Origin: Acephala macrosclerotiorum
Taxonomy: Eukaryota > Ascomycota > Leotiomycetes > Helotiales > Mollisiaceae
DNA: 64,000 nucleotides
Assembly: GCA_014904845.1 (NCBI GenBank)
Contig: MU119388.1
Span: forward strand, 46,077 to 110,076
Reading direction: 5' to 3'
Shown here: positions 34,701-47,115 of the stretch, piece after piece
Position numbering within the stretch: position 1 is the stretch's first letter
Layout of the letters: each line of letters starts with the position of its first letter
The notes under the pieces: generated by a model
The model's input: the letters and a program-made list of their open reading frames with translations, nothing else
Told to the model about the DNA's origin: nothing
Databases searched by the model: none
Made by a program: the position numbers and the translations under genes

Positions 34701-37700
34701 TGATCTCCAAGTTATCGCCATGTCAGGAGGCGAGGCTTTAAGAAAATGGGTTCTTATCGACCTGAAGGACCAGCGTTTCGAATCCTTAAAGACCGGCAAA
34801 AGACTCTTGAAAAACTTGACGGAAAATAAGCTTGCTGGTGAATTGCTCATTTCGATTGCACAACACAGACAGGTCGCCATTTATAAGATCCCAGACGAAG
34901 AGGCCCATATCAAACTTCTGGCAACCATGATCGATGACACACAGACGATATTGGCTCAGTACCTTGATTTCCTCCGCAGCAATCTCTCTGTTGAGGACTT
35001 CGACGAACACGTACCTGCGATTCCAGAACTTTTGACAGACTTCGGTCTAGACCCGGCGCTTGCATTCATGATTGGTCGGGTGAGCGTGGCGTACCACAAA
35101 TCTCGACTCAGATCTACTCCAAATGGGGCTGTGAAGGCAGCCACACCACCGGCAGAAGCACCTACGCCAGCTGCTGACGCTGAGGGTGATGTGAAGATGG
35201 GAGAAGAGCCCTTACAGACAAATGGCGAGCTCAGCACGACTGAAATCAATCATATTAACGGCAATGCTGTCAAGGAGGATACTCCAATGACAGACGTCAA
35301 AGAGGAAGCGAATGCACGATCGCCTTCGGCTTCTGAGCCCCCTCAATCGCCCACTCCCCTCTCTGGAAACAGTCTAGACGCCATCGTCGAGACAGTCAAG
35401 AACACTCTTCCAGAGAGCACTTTCAATTACTTCAGTCCTGAATTCTACGTACTATTTTGGACCTCTGCTCTGAGCGATCTCGCTGTCCCTCAGCGAAGCT
35501 ATGACGCTGTAATCGAGAGACTCATTTCTCAGGAGAAGGCGCTTGTAGCTGCCTCAGCGCCAGCGTCTCGATCATCGGATGCCCGCGCTGCGGCACGTGC
35601 CGCAGAAAGCGAGAGGAAGGTCGTCTCTGAGACTCGCGAGACGCTATTCCTGGAAATGAAGAAACTCATTGGTGGTGCAAGCATGCGAAAATCACGTCTT
35701 TTGAAGACCAAGGCCAGCTGGTTTTCAACCTCTCACAAGGGCGACGATATCAGCGACGTATTCCTGGAGAAGTGCTTAATCCCGCGTCTGCTCTTCTCTC
35801 CAGCCGATTCGGAATACTGTTTCAAATTGATCAGATTCCTTCACGACAATGGCGTACCCCATTTTCGAACACTCTCGCTCTATGGGCGTATTTTTAGGTC
35901 TCATCGCCTCCGAACCCTCATGTTCACTTGTACGGTTCGCGAAGCTGAAAATCTCGGACGCTTCTTGCGCCTTGTGCTTTCAGACTTGGCTCGATGGCAT
36001 GGGGATGCTGCGCTTTATCAAAAAGAGGCCTTGGGCTCGAATGGTTCAAACCCGCGTCTACCTGGCTTTGCAAAGGCCTTAGACGAAGACGGCAAGCCCA
36101 AGGCGTGGCTTGATCACGATGGGGACAAGGGATTTAGGAACATACTGTGGGCTTGGCATAGGTCCTTGAGTACAGCCATTCGCGACTGCCTGGCTGGCGA
36201 CGAGTGGATGCATATTCGAAATGCTATCACGATACTCAAGTCAGTTGTCGATGTTTATCCCGCAGTTGACTTCCAAGGCAAAGCATTCATTGGCCAGCTG
36301 GAAGAAATCGCTAAGCGGGAAAAAGGGGTACGCGAAGATCTCGCCTTGACGGCAAACACTGTACTGGTCATGTTGAAGCAAAAGGCCAACAAATGGGTTA
36401 TGGTGCAGGCTTTTGGTCACAGTGTGGTATGTATTGCGATTCATCTAAACCAGAAGCTAAACGGCTAACGAGGCATAGGTTCCTCCACAGACGAATGGTT
36501 CAAAGTCTGTTGCTCCCAAGGCCTCCAAGTCTTCTTTGAAGCCAACTGCTCCAGAATTTAAACCTCAGTCACGAGCAAGGCAAGTTCATTAACACCATAT
36601 GAAGCCTAAACCTACTAACTTTTCCAGCTCCCTCAGCGTGGGTACGCCCAAGGCTCCTATCGAAGTTGAGGATGGCGAAGTCGATGACGCCAAGGTCTCT
36701 ACCCCCACCAGCGCAGCACCCACCAGCACCCCAGCCAAAGTCGTTGATCCTAAGCCGGACGTACCACGCGCGACAATTGAATCGAAGAAATCGGAAATAT
36801 TAGATAGGAGAGACCAGATCAAGCGCGAAAATGCTGCTAAAGCTTCCCCAACACCCTCGCACGCTAATGTTCCACCTCGTCCCGACCCGGCGAGGGGATC
36901 CGTTCTTGATCGAGCAAGTCCGAGTCTTCCAAGCAGGCCTGACGCTCCATTCCCAAGCCGTGATCTTCTTGATAGACACCCCTCGCGTCATGGTGATAGG
37001 AGAGATGGTAGAGATTCGCGTTTGCCTGATCCTCGAGGGATGGATCGTCCTAGCACTCGACCAGGTGACAGGCCTGGTGATAGAACTGGGGACAGACCTC
37101 GTGATTACCCTGGTAGTGACCGACGAGCGGTTGACCTAGCGCCCAGAGACTTCGGTCGACCTTCTGACAGAAGTTCTGAACGCGAACGTACCCGACCCGA
37201 CCCACCTCCACGCTGGACAGCCGATTCTGCGAGGGATAGCCACGATAGATCCACAAACGGCACTCGAATATCTAGTGATGGCCGTCTTTCTCGAGACATG
37301 CCTCCACCAAGACCATCCGCAGATCGTGGACCTCCTACCAGCGCCGAAAGAGTGCCGCTTGTCAACCCTGAAAGACAAGAGCTCATCAACCCTGAGAGAG
37401 CTGCTTTAATTTCTAGCGATAAGGATGTTGGCCGTTCAGAGTCTCCTCGCCGTGGTAGAGAAGATGCACGAGAAAGAGGCTCAAGACCTCAGTCTCCGAG
37501 AAGACACGCCTCCGAGAAGGACCATTTTGAATCTCGACGAGATGACCGGGCAGCTCGCAATGGGCCCGTGGACAATCACATCAGTTCGCGCGGTCGTGGT
37601 GATGAAGCTCAACTGCCACCAGCAGGTCCTCGCAACGACAGACCAGCTGACAGAGATCGAGCAGCGCCTAATGATAGATCCTCGTTCCAACCTGCTCAAA

Positions 37701-39187
37701 CTTTACCCAGAAACATGGGTCTCGATCATGGACGTTTGAATGCAAATTCAAGGCAGCAACCGGATCCCAATTTCGGCCGTCTGAACTCTACGCCTGTTTC
37801 TGATATACCATCAGGTCCCCGGGATCGAAACTCACACGGCAATCGTCCGGTCAATGCTCCTGCCCCTCGCCGTGATGGCAGAGCTGTAGACATTCCTCGA
37901 CCACCAACCCCAGAGAAGCAGCCTCCCACTGGCCCTGCTGGAAACCGTCCCAGACGGACCGCATCTGGTCAATTCGACCCAATAATTACTGCAGGTGCTT
38001 CAGCACCAAGCACACCAGTTGTTGCTTCACCTGCTACAGGCATACATCCAGATCGACTGAAGGCGCTTGGAAGTTCAGTAGTCCCACAACAGCCAGCACA
38101 CAGTCAACCTGCGAGTCCAGCCGCCACCCCTCCCATACACCCAGACAGATTGAGAGCACTGACCAACGACACACCGGTTAAGCCCCCATCAAGACAGATG
38201 AATAACGACCGAGCAAGACCAAATGTACCCCCAGTGGTAACAGCTCTTCCACCATCTGGACCTAAGGGCTCGCAGTCAAGTCCTACGATCCCACAGAATG
38301 GGTTTGCTGCACCGACCGGGCCAGCTTCCGCTACTGAACGCGCAGCTCGAGGAGGCAGACGCCAACTTGCTGGCATCAACACCATGCTTCAACAAGCCCA
38401 ACAGCAAGGACCTGACCGCATGAGTACTCGCAACCGCGGACGAATGGGGTCTGGAATTGGACTTGATGCTCCAAGTTCTGGCCCTTCCACCCCAGTGGCT
38501 CCGCCACCACCTCCACCCGGACCACCGCCGACCAGAGATACGGGTAGAGAGCTCATTAACCCGGAGAGAGCAGACCTGATCACAAACGCCCCTGCAGCCG
38601 TCGATGATAGAGAGAGAGATCGGAATGGACGAAGAGAGCGTTCCGGCCGTCACAGTCGCCGAAGCTCAAGAAGTCCTGGACGTGAGCGAGATACCAAGCG
38701 CGGGGCTGAGGATGAGCGTCGAAGCGAATACCGTGATCGCAGCGATCGTCCTCGAGGAGATCGTAGCGAGCAAGAGAAAGAGAGACACCAAAGATCTTCA
38801 CCACCAAAAGATTCGTCTTCTGGGAGAGATGGACCAAGCGGCCGGGATGGACCGAGTGGCAGAGATAGTGGACGAGACCGCGAGGGGCGTGAGCGTGAAC
38901 GTGATCGCGGAAGTGAGAGAGACAGAGATAGAGATGGTGGAAGACGGGATGGCCGCGAGGGGCGTGAGGGACGTGAAAGAGAGGCTGCTCACACTGCTGG
39001 TTGGGCAGGTGAGCGTGGTGGGTCCGAGAGAGGACCAAGTGGAAGAAGCAGAGATCCAAGAGGAGATCAGAGAGGCGATGACAGACGTGATAGTCGCGGA
39101 ACAAGAGAGGATGGTGGTCGCAAGAGACACAGTGACGATGGCATGGATTCCCGAGGAGGTCGCGACTCCAAGAGAGTTCGCAGATAG
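31750..39187 (+). CDS. tho2: THO complex subunit 2 (mRNA export and transcription elongation)
   Basis: Exons 31750..36426, 36479..36579 and 36628..39187 give 2445 residues, the usual size for fungal Tho2. The start MGPKRKRNDRSSVDGG is preferred over an in-frame upstream start. The N-terminal ~140 residues are basic and disordered; the helical body follows (DPTPYYYEFLSEERMASWD, LLTCLLTIGAIPEAMFILGRFPW, FYPISVRYSIYAEWF, ELIAQMGGVVPDTDYNDLQVIAMSGGEAL), then an acidic linker and a second helical part (FYVLFWTSALSDLAVP, RFLHDNGVPHFRTLSLYGR). The last ~850 residues are Arg/Asp/Glu/Ser-rich with long RD/RE runs, the nucleic-acid-binding tail. THO couples transcription to export and limits R-loops. 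Intron 2 (36580..36627) begins with GC (AGGCAAGT donor) and needs it to keep the frame. Confidence 0.93.
36580..36627 (+). other. GC..AG intron in THO2
   Basis: The donor is AG|GCAAGT, the branch CTAAC lies at 36615-36619 and the acceptor is CAG at 36625-36627. Using the nearby GT instead puts exon 3 out of frame. Confidence 0.75.
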
Positions 39188-41076
39188 AGGAACCCGAAAG
39201 GAGATATATTTGCACCTTGATGCATTTGGGTGGTAAAGAAGCAAGCAAGCATGGCTGATATTGTACGATGGTTGGAGATGTGATATCGCTTTTTCATTTC
39301 ACAGCATTGTGATGCATCTGGGTGGCGTTGGCAAAAATATGAGAACTGTGACATTTCATGGCGAGGCGGCCTGTGAGATAGATACGGTACTTTCCTAATG
39401 ATACTGCAGGATCTTCCCTTACTTCAAGATGGATGGTCCTCTTCGTTGTACCTACAATAGCATGAGCGAAGAATGCATGAGGACTATTGTCTCATCTCTT
39501 GGTACTTTGTGGAAGAGGTGAACTTCTATGTGTTGGTTCTTTGCCAAATGGCATATTTTCTGGTTATTTTCGCATACAACACTATCCGGGATTGAGTCGT
39601 GAAGACCCAAATTAGCACAGACTGTAAGCAAGTTTTCGCGTCTCTTAAGGTCCCTATCTCTCGCGTAGCATGTACTCGTCATCACTCTATCCAAATTCAC
39701 ATCTCGGCATGGAGAATGCCAGTTGAAGAAATCTCAGGTCATCTACCTGTAAATGTACCTAGCTCCATCTGCACCACACCGCCGTTCTTTCCACGCGAAG
39801 ATCATCATCACGCACAAAATTTTGATGCCCGACCCAGCAGTTCCTCACGGCCAAGCAAGCCAGCAGATCTCAGGGGATCTCTCCGAACTTTATTCTAGCG
39901 CATATCTAGTCGCTTTCGGCGAACCTTCTACGCGATCAAGGTTTGGTTGGATGTGGTAAAGTATATCTTCGAAGTCTAAAGTCTATGTCTCTTACCGGGT
40001 GGATAATTGGTGATCTTGATCTGTGAGTGGGGATCAGGGATAAAGTTTTGAGTAGGATCCCATGTCCGCGGATCTGAACCGATCGTGTTAAGGGACATCT
40101 CAAAAGTGTTTCAAGGGTCCCCTGATTTAAGTTTCTTCGCGGTTTCTAATCTGTGTGCCACAGCGCTTCTACGAATCGATTGTTCCTGACGCGAGCAATG
40201 GGATATCTCCCAAAGTCCCAAGTTCATCTCAATACGTGGCATCACCAAACTCAAAAATGGCACAACTTGTTCCACTTTCAGCTTATTCAGCTTCCCAAAT
40301 TCACAACCATCAAAATCCCTCATCTCGTGGGTCCTGCAGCTGAAGCACTAACAGCAGCCCCATTTTTTGATCCGTCACCAGCTTTCGATCTGATCCGCCA
40401 GCGATCCGGTGGAGACAGTGGGACGTGTCAATCACTTAGGCTTGGCGAGATGCAAGCGTGAGGATCAGCGCGCATATCTTTTACTTTATATTTATTTAGT
40501 GCTTGCGACGGCGGGGGAGGCTTGTGGTGTTTGATTTTTTGGTAGTTGGCGCTGGCGTTGGCGTTGGCGGTGTTTGTTGTACGTAGGTTGGTGGATGGGT
40601 GGAGACGGAAGGGGAGATGGGCGAGTTACAATACGAGGGGGGTTTTCGTATTCGGACTTGGGTGCGAAATTTTGAATCCGAAATTAGAGAATTTAGAAGG
40701 CATGAATGAGTTGGGTTGCAGTGAAAAAATCCTGTCTGTTGCTGGTGCTCAAAGGTGATGACAGAGGAAGGAGCAAAGCTGCATCGTGGCGCGTTCAGTT
40801 TCGAGATTCGGAGAAGTACCTCAAGATGTTCACTTTTTAGATATCATAACTTCGGTACCACCCTCCGATTTGTTTATCCTGCATACGCATTATGTTTTGT
40901 AAGCCACCATACTTCACCTTACCAAACTCCCATCAGCATGGTAGCGAATACCCGCTTGATCACCCCAGTCAATACAAATAGCAGTATCATATCATATCTC
41001 ATCTCAATTATAAGTGTTTCTATGCATCGCTTTTCTATGTACAAAAATCGTTGCCAAGAAAGCAATCATCGCTCAA
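39188..41076. other. Long intergenic region without a recognised gene
   Basis: THO2 and the tyrosinase gene converge on it. Several open frames of 60-105 codons (for example 39599-39898 and 40153-40461) show no motif, no intron partner and unlikely composition. No RNA or repeat was recognised. Confidence 0.4.
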
Positions 41077-42462
41077 TTAAACATAAATATAACAGAAAGG
41101 ACCAGCGAGAGTGCTCATCGCGTCCCCGATTGTGATATCTTTAGCATTGACTCCCAATGAGATGGTATCGGTCAAAGTACCATTTCTGCTAGGCGGGCTG
41201 TTGTTGAGCGTAATTGTTCCAGCGATGGCGTTTTGTCGGTTCTTGAGATCTTGGTTTTGCCAGATCCACCATGTGCGGTCGATTTGTGCGTGGTGGAGGA
41301 AGAATGCAGGATCTCCTGGGGAAGTAAAGAGATCTCCACCAGGGTCACCTCCGATCGTGAAGTGGCCTCCTGTATGGACACCATAAAACCCCGACGCGAA
41401 ATCTCCTTGCATACGGGTTTGGAAAGATCCAATGTCAGTGTAGCCGGTGATGAGATCGGTGCTGTTAGCGTCAGTGTTCCATTGGGAGGAGACCCAGACG
41501 GAGACGTCACGCTTGAGGCAGCGGGGATTGTAGGCTGAACCTGCTCCTGTGGAGACGACTTCTGGTTCGGCGAGGGTTGGGGCGACAGGGCCAAGGTTCA
41601 CGGACATGCTGAGGACAAAATGTCAGCCTTTTTTTCTTGGTTGAGAGTATGAGGGATGATTGAGAGGAGGAACCTACTTCTTGAATGGTCCGGTCTCGAC
41701 ACATCCTCCTCCATTTCCAGGTGGGATGCAGTTCAGTCCTGTGGGAAGAGCATCGGTGCAGTTGTGTGCTTCATAGACACCGTTGCCTGACATGGAGTAG
41801 TCGGAACCATCGAAGACGGGCGAGTTGACTGGATCGAAGGCAGTCTTGCCCCAGTTCCAGTATGGTTGGTATCCCGTGTAGCCGCACTCATTTCTGAGAG
41901 CTTGCTCGTAGGTCCAGGTGAAGTATCTGTGCCATGATAAGAAGCTTGTCTAAGAGGTGTTAGTGTTTGATGCCGAACTGAAGACGGAATAGACATACTG
42001 TTCCGTGGATGATCAAGGTCTGATTGATGTGTGTCCAAACGAAGTCATCATATCTGAGAGCAAGGTCAGCATGTGATGTCTCTATTTTGGGAATTTTCTT
42101 ACCTGCTCTTGGCACCTGGGACGATTGTTTGATTCGTCAATGCCGGCTTGGCCATTAAGCAAAGAACAGCATCCGTGTATGCCTTCCTCTCCGAAGGGAG
42201 TAAAGTTGACCTGATAACATGTCAGCTCTGTAATGTTTCAAGTGAAGAAGTAGATCACTAACCATTCTCTCCTTACAACAACGTTAGAAAGACTGCAGCT
42301 TCCTTGTTTCTGTCCTGCAACAGCCTGTTCGAACTCGTAAGCCGCAAGGTTGAGTAACCCCTTTGCAGCCAAAATGTCCGTTTGCACGGTCGACGCGGGT
42401 GTGAAAGCCACTGCAGCAGACGCCGCTAGGACTGGTGCCCACACTGATGACTGGAAACGCAT
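41077..42462 (-). CDS. Secreted tyrosinase (type 3 copper oxidase)
   Basis: Exons 42462..42263, 42210..42103, 42053..41999, 41949..41678 and 41608..41077 give 388 residues; introns are 49-69 bases. A signal peptide is likely (VWAPVLAASAAVAFTPA). The CuA site is THINQTLIIH ... FLSWHRYFTWTYEQAL, with three His; CuB is GVHTGGHFTI and the GDPAFFLHHAQIDRTWWIWQ helix. The enzyme oxidises phenols to o-quinones, for melanin or secondary metabolite browning. It is of the short extracellular type: no C-terminal lid domain follows CuB, and the residue two before the second CuA His is Ile, so the Cys-His thioether of many fungal tyrosinases is missing. Several N-glycosylation sites (NQT, NCT, NST, NGT) fit secretion. 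Confidence 0.9.
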
Positions 42463-45422
42463 ATTGAAGCGTGGGCAGGTGGGATGGGCAGCTGGGCAGC
42501 AATGAAACCGTTGACGTCTCTGATTAATCTGAAACGTAAAAATATGAGAGGGTTTCCGCCTGCTGATAGAACTTGCATCTAGCAGAAGACGCTGACTATT
42601 TGAACCTCGTCGTCCCCGGTCAAGCTATCACTTAGGTAGATAAGTGCTTGGTAGTGCCGGATATTACTGCCACTTGCTGGCCTTCATAATAATATGGGAG
42701 GGTCCAATCCACCTTTGATCCAATAGTTCGGGACGAAACGCCACCAGAGGATGGAGAACTTCGAAGGAAGGGGCAGGGAACATGATTGGAAGGGACGACG
42801 AAGCGATGGAATGTTTTGATTGTATGACAAGGGCTCTTCGCGCATCTTCATGCATTGCTCTAAAGAGTTTAGAGTACCGATACGATTTCTCCAAACCCAG
42901 GGACCACGATTGGACCAATGAACGCACGTGGGGTGGCGGGGTTGGTGCAGCCCCAGCCGTCCTGCTGAAAGGGGTTAAATTCCAGGTACGAAAGTACAAA
43001 ACACGCACACCGTCCTGAATTCGAGGGTCCTTCTAAAACTATTGACGGAAGTTTGAATAAGTTTGAACAAGTTTGAACTAGGTGTAAAGCCACCCAATAC
43101 GTTAAAGATCGGCAGTTGAAAAATGTCCTTGAACTTGCGACCTGCCAACCATGGTTGCCGTCCCAGGACGGCAAGAGCTGTACTGTCAACGAATGAGGTT
43201 ATTCGTGGCTTGATACAAATTACCAGCCGCATTGTGGGGGCGAGAAGGACCGGAAAATTAAGTAGAAGAGCCATTTTGAGTCGTCAGCCTAACAGCGGTT
43301 GGTAACTACCAACATATCGCCAGCATAGAGGCAGTACCGTAGGGCAATTGCTTGCTAAGAATGCGCAGTGGCCAATCTTCAAGCTTTCGAAGTCGTATGG
43401 GGGACACCCTTTGGAAGATCCTATGCCCAGCTTCATCTTCTGTAAGAGTTTCTTTCCCAGCCAGAGCATTGAGCAAGCTCGTGCAAAATGAGAAGTGATA
43501 GCTGGGTTCGGAGGTTCGGGTCCCCACTATCCGAAGCCCTAAGTGATTGGTGCGTTTATCTTTTAATCTGGCAGCGACATCCGGAAGCTAAGTATGTACT
43601 GTACCTTTGAGGCTTATTCTTACTCCAGTAACAAAATCGTGGGTCACCAAACGTCCAAAGCAGCGCGCAACGCTAGAGCATATGTGGCAGGTCCATAGGT
43701 CCAGTACATGCACGGTGCATCCAGGGATCTGTATCGAAGTTTGATGCTCGTCTTGACAGCTTCCAGGCTTGACCATCCTAGGAACACATCTCCGTTGAAA
43801 AGAAACGCTTCGCTTCAACACGTGCGGCCGGGGCTGAGACAAGCACATCTATCGTCTTGGCATCGATCCCCTGCCAATCAATCGGATTTCCCACGCGAGG
43901 GAAGGATCTTCCCTGAGTCAGGTCGAGGCAACGCATTGCTATCAAGCGACATGCATACCACAGTAGAAATCCGGATCCTACGCGGGAGATTAGGGCTGGA
44001 TGCTCTTACTGTAGGAGGTCGACACATCAACTTCTCTTCGAGATACGAAGCACCTCGGACCTCCCGACCCTCCGAATTCCCATACCGGCAAGGCCATCCC
44101 CAGCCTGTCTCGCCTGTCACGCCTGCCAATACTACCGCCGTGTGAACGGTGTGGACCTGGTAGATTCTCGTAGGAGCTTCGAAGCCAAGTTTGTTTAAAC
44201 TTATAACGGAATCCATCATCCTCATTCCGAGGTGGGTCATGGTGGGGCATCAGAACCTCTTTTACACATCCCCAAATCTCCAATTAGGGTTCAGGCCCAC
44301 TTGCGCACTGTCAAGAGTGTCAAATCTTCTTAGGGTTTTGGTCCGTTTGCTGGAAAAAAGTTTTCGCCCGCGCTGCACTAAAAAGGAAAGGTTGTTCTAA
44401 CGAAAGAGGCCGCGCGGCTAGAACAAATACTCCCGTGAGATGGTTTGGTGGAAAACACTGGACAAAACGCCATCTCCCGCCAGATGGGATGGCGTATCAT
44501 GGTCCATGGAGCATCGAGTTCGGCTGCGATAGAGGCTTCAGGGGTCCGGAATCGTCGGTAATGTCCCTTGCTGGGCGACCAGGACCTGCACAGGGGTTCT
44601 ACTGGATGTCGCTGACGAAGACGTCGACGACTTCCTAATTACTTTCCATGCATTAGTCGTTGCGGATTCTGGTAGTCCTAGACGCAACAAACAGATGCGA
44701 TAGGACCAAAATGATGGAGGATTGCATCCTCCGGCTATCTCGCTATCCAAGCCGTTTCGTCGTATGGCTTTTCAAGTGAACCTTTAACTACACTAAGAAC
44801 CCATGACGAGCAAGCCTCCGTTGCTAAGGAGAAGCCGTTCTCGAAATGCCTCTCCCCGGCTCGCGTTACGGCAGCTTCACGCTTGTGGCGTTGTGGCTAG
44901 TCCTTCTCAAGCCTCCTAGTGCTGGGAACCGTCACAAATGGTACCATTGAACCTTACGACGGAAGGTGGGATTCAACTAGCCTCGGATATACCCTCCTCG
45001 AGCCCTTGCAGCTAAGAATCTGCGAGAGAATTGATTGAGCTTTTCTCAATTGGTCATTCCTTCCTCTTCCTCGAAGCGGCAGCGCTGATCCGGGCACCAA
45101 TATCAAACCTGCAAGCGATCTGACACACTTGAGCAGGTTCCAGGAACATGTTCGTCCCAAAGTTCTTCGTTTCTTCCCCTCGGTAGTATATAGGATCAAA
45201 GCCCCACACAGTTAGGGTATATTCAGACCTGGAACGCTGTTCACCGGAGGAGTCTGCGTAGCAGACCTGTCAAGATCATCTCACTGTCTCGCACGCCCCT
45301 CTTCCAATCTGCAAGACACACTTCGACGATCAAGAGACCCATCTTGAGTATATTTGACGAGGGTTTAACAAAAGGAAAGATCAGCCTCCGCATGGACTGA
45401 TAAGTCCTCGACTAACAACGAG
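42463..45422. other. Long intergenic region without a recognised gene
   Basis: About 3 kb separates the tyrosinase and rhodopsin-like genes, whose promoters must both be here. Overlapping open frames up to 145 codons (for example 43708-44145) carry no motif or splice support. I see no tRNA or obvious transposon ends. Confidence 0.4.
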
Positions 45423-47115
45423 ATGCCTTCGGTGTTTAGATTGGATAGTGGGATAGAACAGGCTTCGACAACCACCGAGTTGGATACCTCGACGAACGCT
45501 CCTTCGATATTGGCTATCAATGGCTTCTTTTGCGGATTCACCGTCCTGGTGGTGTTGGCGAGGATTTATGTGAGAGTGATTATGTTGAAAACTATGGGAA
45601 TGGACGACTATTTGATAGCAGCAGCAACGGTAGGTCAAACTCTCTTCGATGAGGATGTTCAAAATGGGAATCGCCAAGAGCGTTTGTTCTCAAAGTCAAA
45701 GTTTGGATGAAGTCTATCTCAAACAAACTTAGAGATTGCAAAATTTCATCGCAACATAGTTGCATACTTTGCTGAACATCTACCATATGCTTCTGCAGTG
45801 ATCATCTGTTTCTGGGAGACAGTGCTGACTTGTTTCCAGATATGCGGTGTTGGAGTTTTGATCTGCTTCATTGGAGAGACAAGCCATGGAATTGGCATGC
45901 ACTTGGCATCGATTAAGCCAGCAGAACTGGTGAAGATGTTACATTGGCAATACTTTCACTCGCTGATAGTAACGGTCGGGATATCACTCATCAAGTTGTC
46001 TGTTGCAACTTTCTTGTTGCGTCTGGTGCCTGGAAAGGGGTACAAGATATTTTTGTACTGCATGATTAGTGAGTTCACACATTCTCCAGCCTTGCCCTCG
46101 TGAAAGCTTCTTACATAACATCAACTAACAATTCTTCCTAGCTTTTCTAGTTGCATTCACATGCTCCAGCGCGGGAGTAAGTCATCCCTACCCACCTCCA
46201 CCGTCAAAACATCAACGACCGCCAACCTCAAACTCAACTCCAGACAATGCCTCAGATCGCACATCTAACCCTCATTTAGACACTCATCTGGTCCTGCATA
46301 CCAATCCGTGCGAGCTGGGATGCAGCAAGTGAACCGAATGCGAAGTGCTTCAGTAACGCAACTTTCACTGCAATCGGCTTGTTCAACAGCTGTCAGTCTC
46401 CCAGTCCCTATTTTCCCTCACAACTAATCTAATTCAATTCCAGCCGTGAACATCGTAACCGACGTCCTTTTTGCGTCACTCCCCATCCCTATGGTCTGGA
46501 ACCTACAAGTCAACATTCGAACAAAAATATCTCTCATCGCTATTTTGTCTCTCGGCTATTTGCACGTTATACACTTTCCTTTCTCCTTTCTTTGAACGCT
46601 TCTGGTTTGACCTCCCGTGCTAACGATATCGCAGCGCCTGTGCAGCATCAATAGTCAAGACCGTCATTCAAAGCAAAGTCCTCTCAAACCCCGATTCGAC
46701 ACGGAATGATTCCTATTTCATCTGGAACTCCATCGAACTTTACATCGGGATTCTAGCCGCCTCCCTTCCCTCGCTCCGCCCTCTATTCCGATCAATCCTC
46801 GAAACTACGCGATCGTTACGAACCCGCGGTATTACGAGTAGCGGCCAAATGGGAGGAACGAGACACAAGTACTATATCCATGAAGATGGAATCGGGATGA
46901 ATAGTCTGCAGAGCAGAGGGAAAGTACATGATGGTGAAGCTGGAGGAGAGGGAGGAAAATACGATGTTAGGGTTACGACGAGAGGACTAGGTTCGAGGTT
47001 AGAGAGCACGAGTAACAAGAGCGACGAGGAGATTGTGAAGGCGGATAGCGAGAGTACGGAGGAAGTGTGGCCGTTGCAGGGGATTAAGAAGACGGTTGAT
47101 GTCACTGTTACGTAG
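45423..47115 (+). CDS. Fungal rhodopsin-like seven-helix membrane protein (PTH11-related type)
   Basis: Exons 45423..45629, 45840..46068, 46142..46176, 46280..46391, 46444..46561 and 46635..47115 give 393 residues. Hydrophobic helices alternate with short loops and the typical signatures appear: ARIYVRVIMLKTMGMDDYLI, LHWQYFHSLIVTVGISLIKLSVATFLLRL, WSCIPIRASWDAA, NIVTDVLFASLPIPMVWNL, and ACAASIVKTV with YIGILAASLPSLRPLF. The C-terminal ~100 residues are charged and cytosolic. Members may sense extracellular cues, as PTH11 does, but a ligand cannot be read. Intron 5 fits the frame only with a GC donor (TT|GCACGT, 46562..46634); using the GT four bases on would give a frameshift and early stop. 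Intron 1 (210 bases) is unusually long. Confidence 0.78.

Noticed and set aside
43708..44145. Plus-strand frame of 145 codons between tyrosinase and rhodopsin-like genes
   Set aside because: Overlaps minus-strand frames of similar size and has low-information Arg/Ser/Pro text typical of chance frames.
41077..47115. Tyrosinase and rhodopsin-like gene as part of a biosynthetic cluster
   Set aside because: No polyketide synthase, peptide synthetase or other backbone enzyme lies in the window, and the genes are about 3 kb apart.
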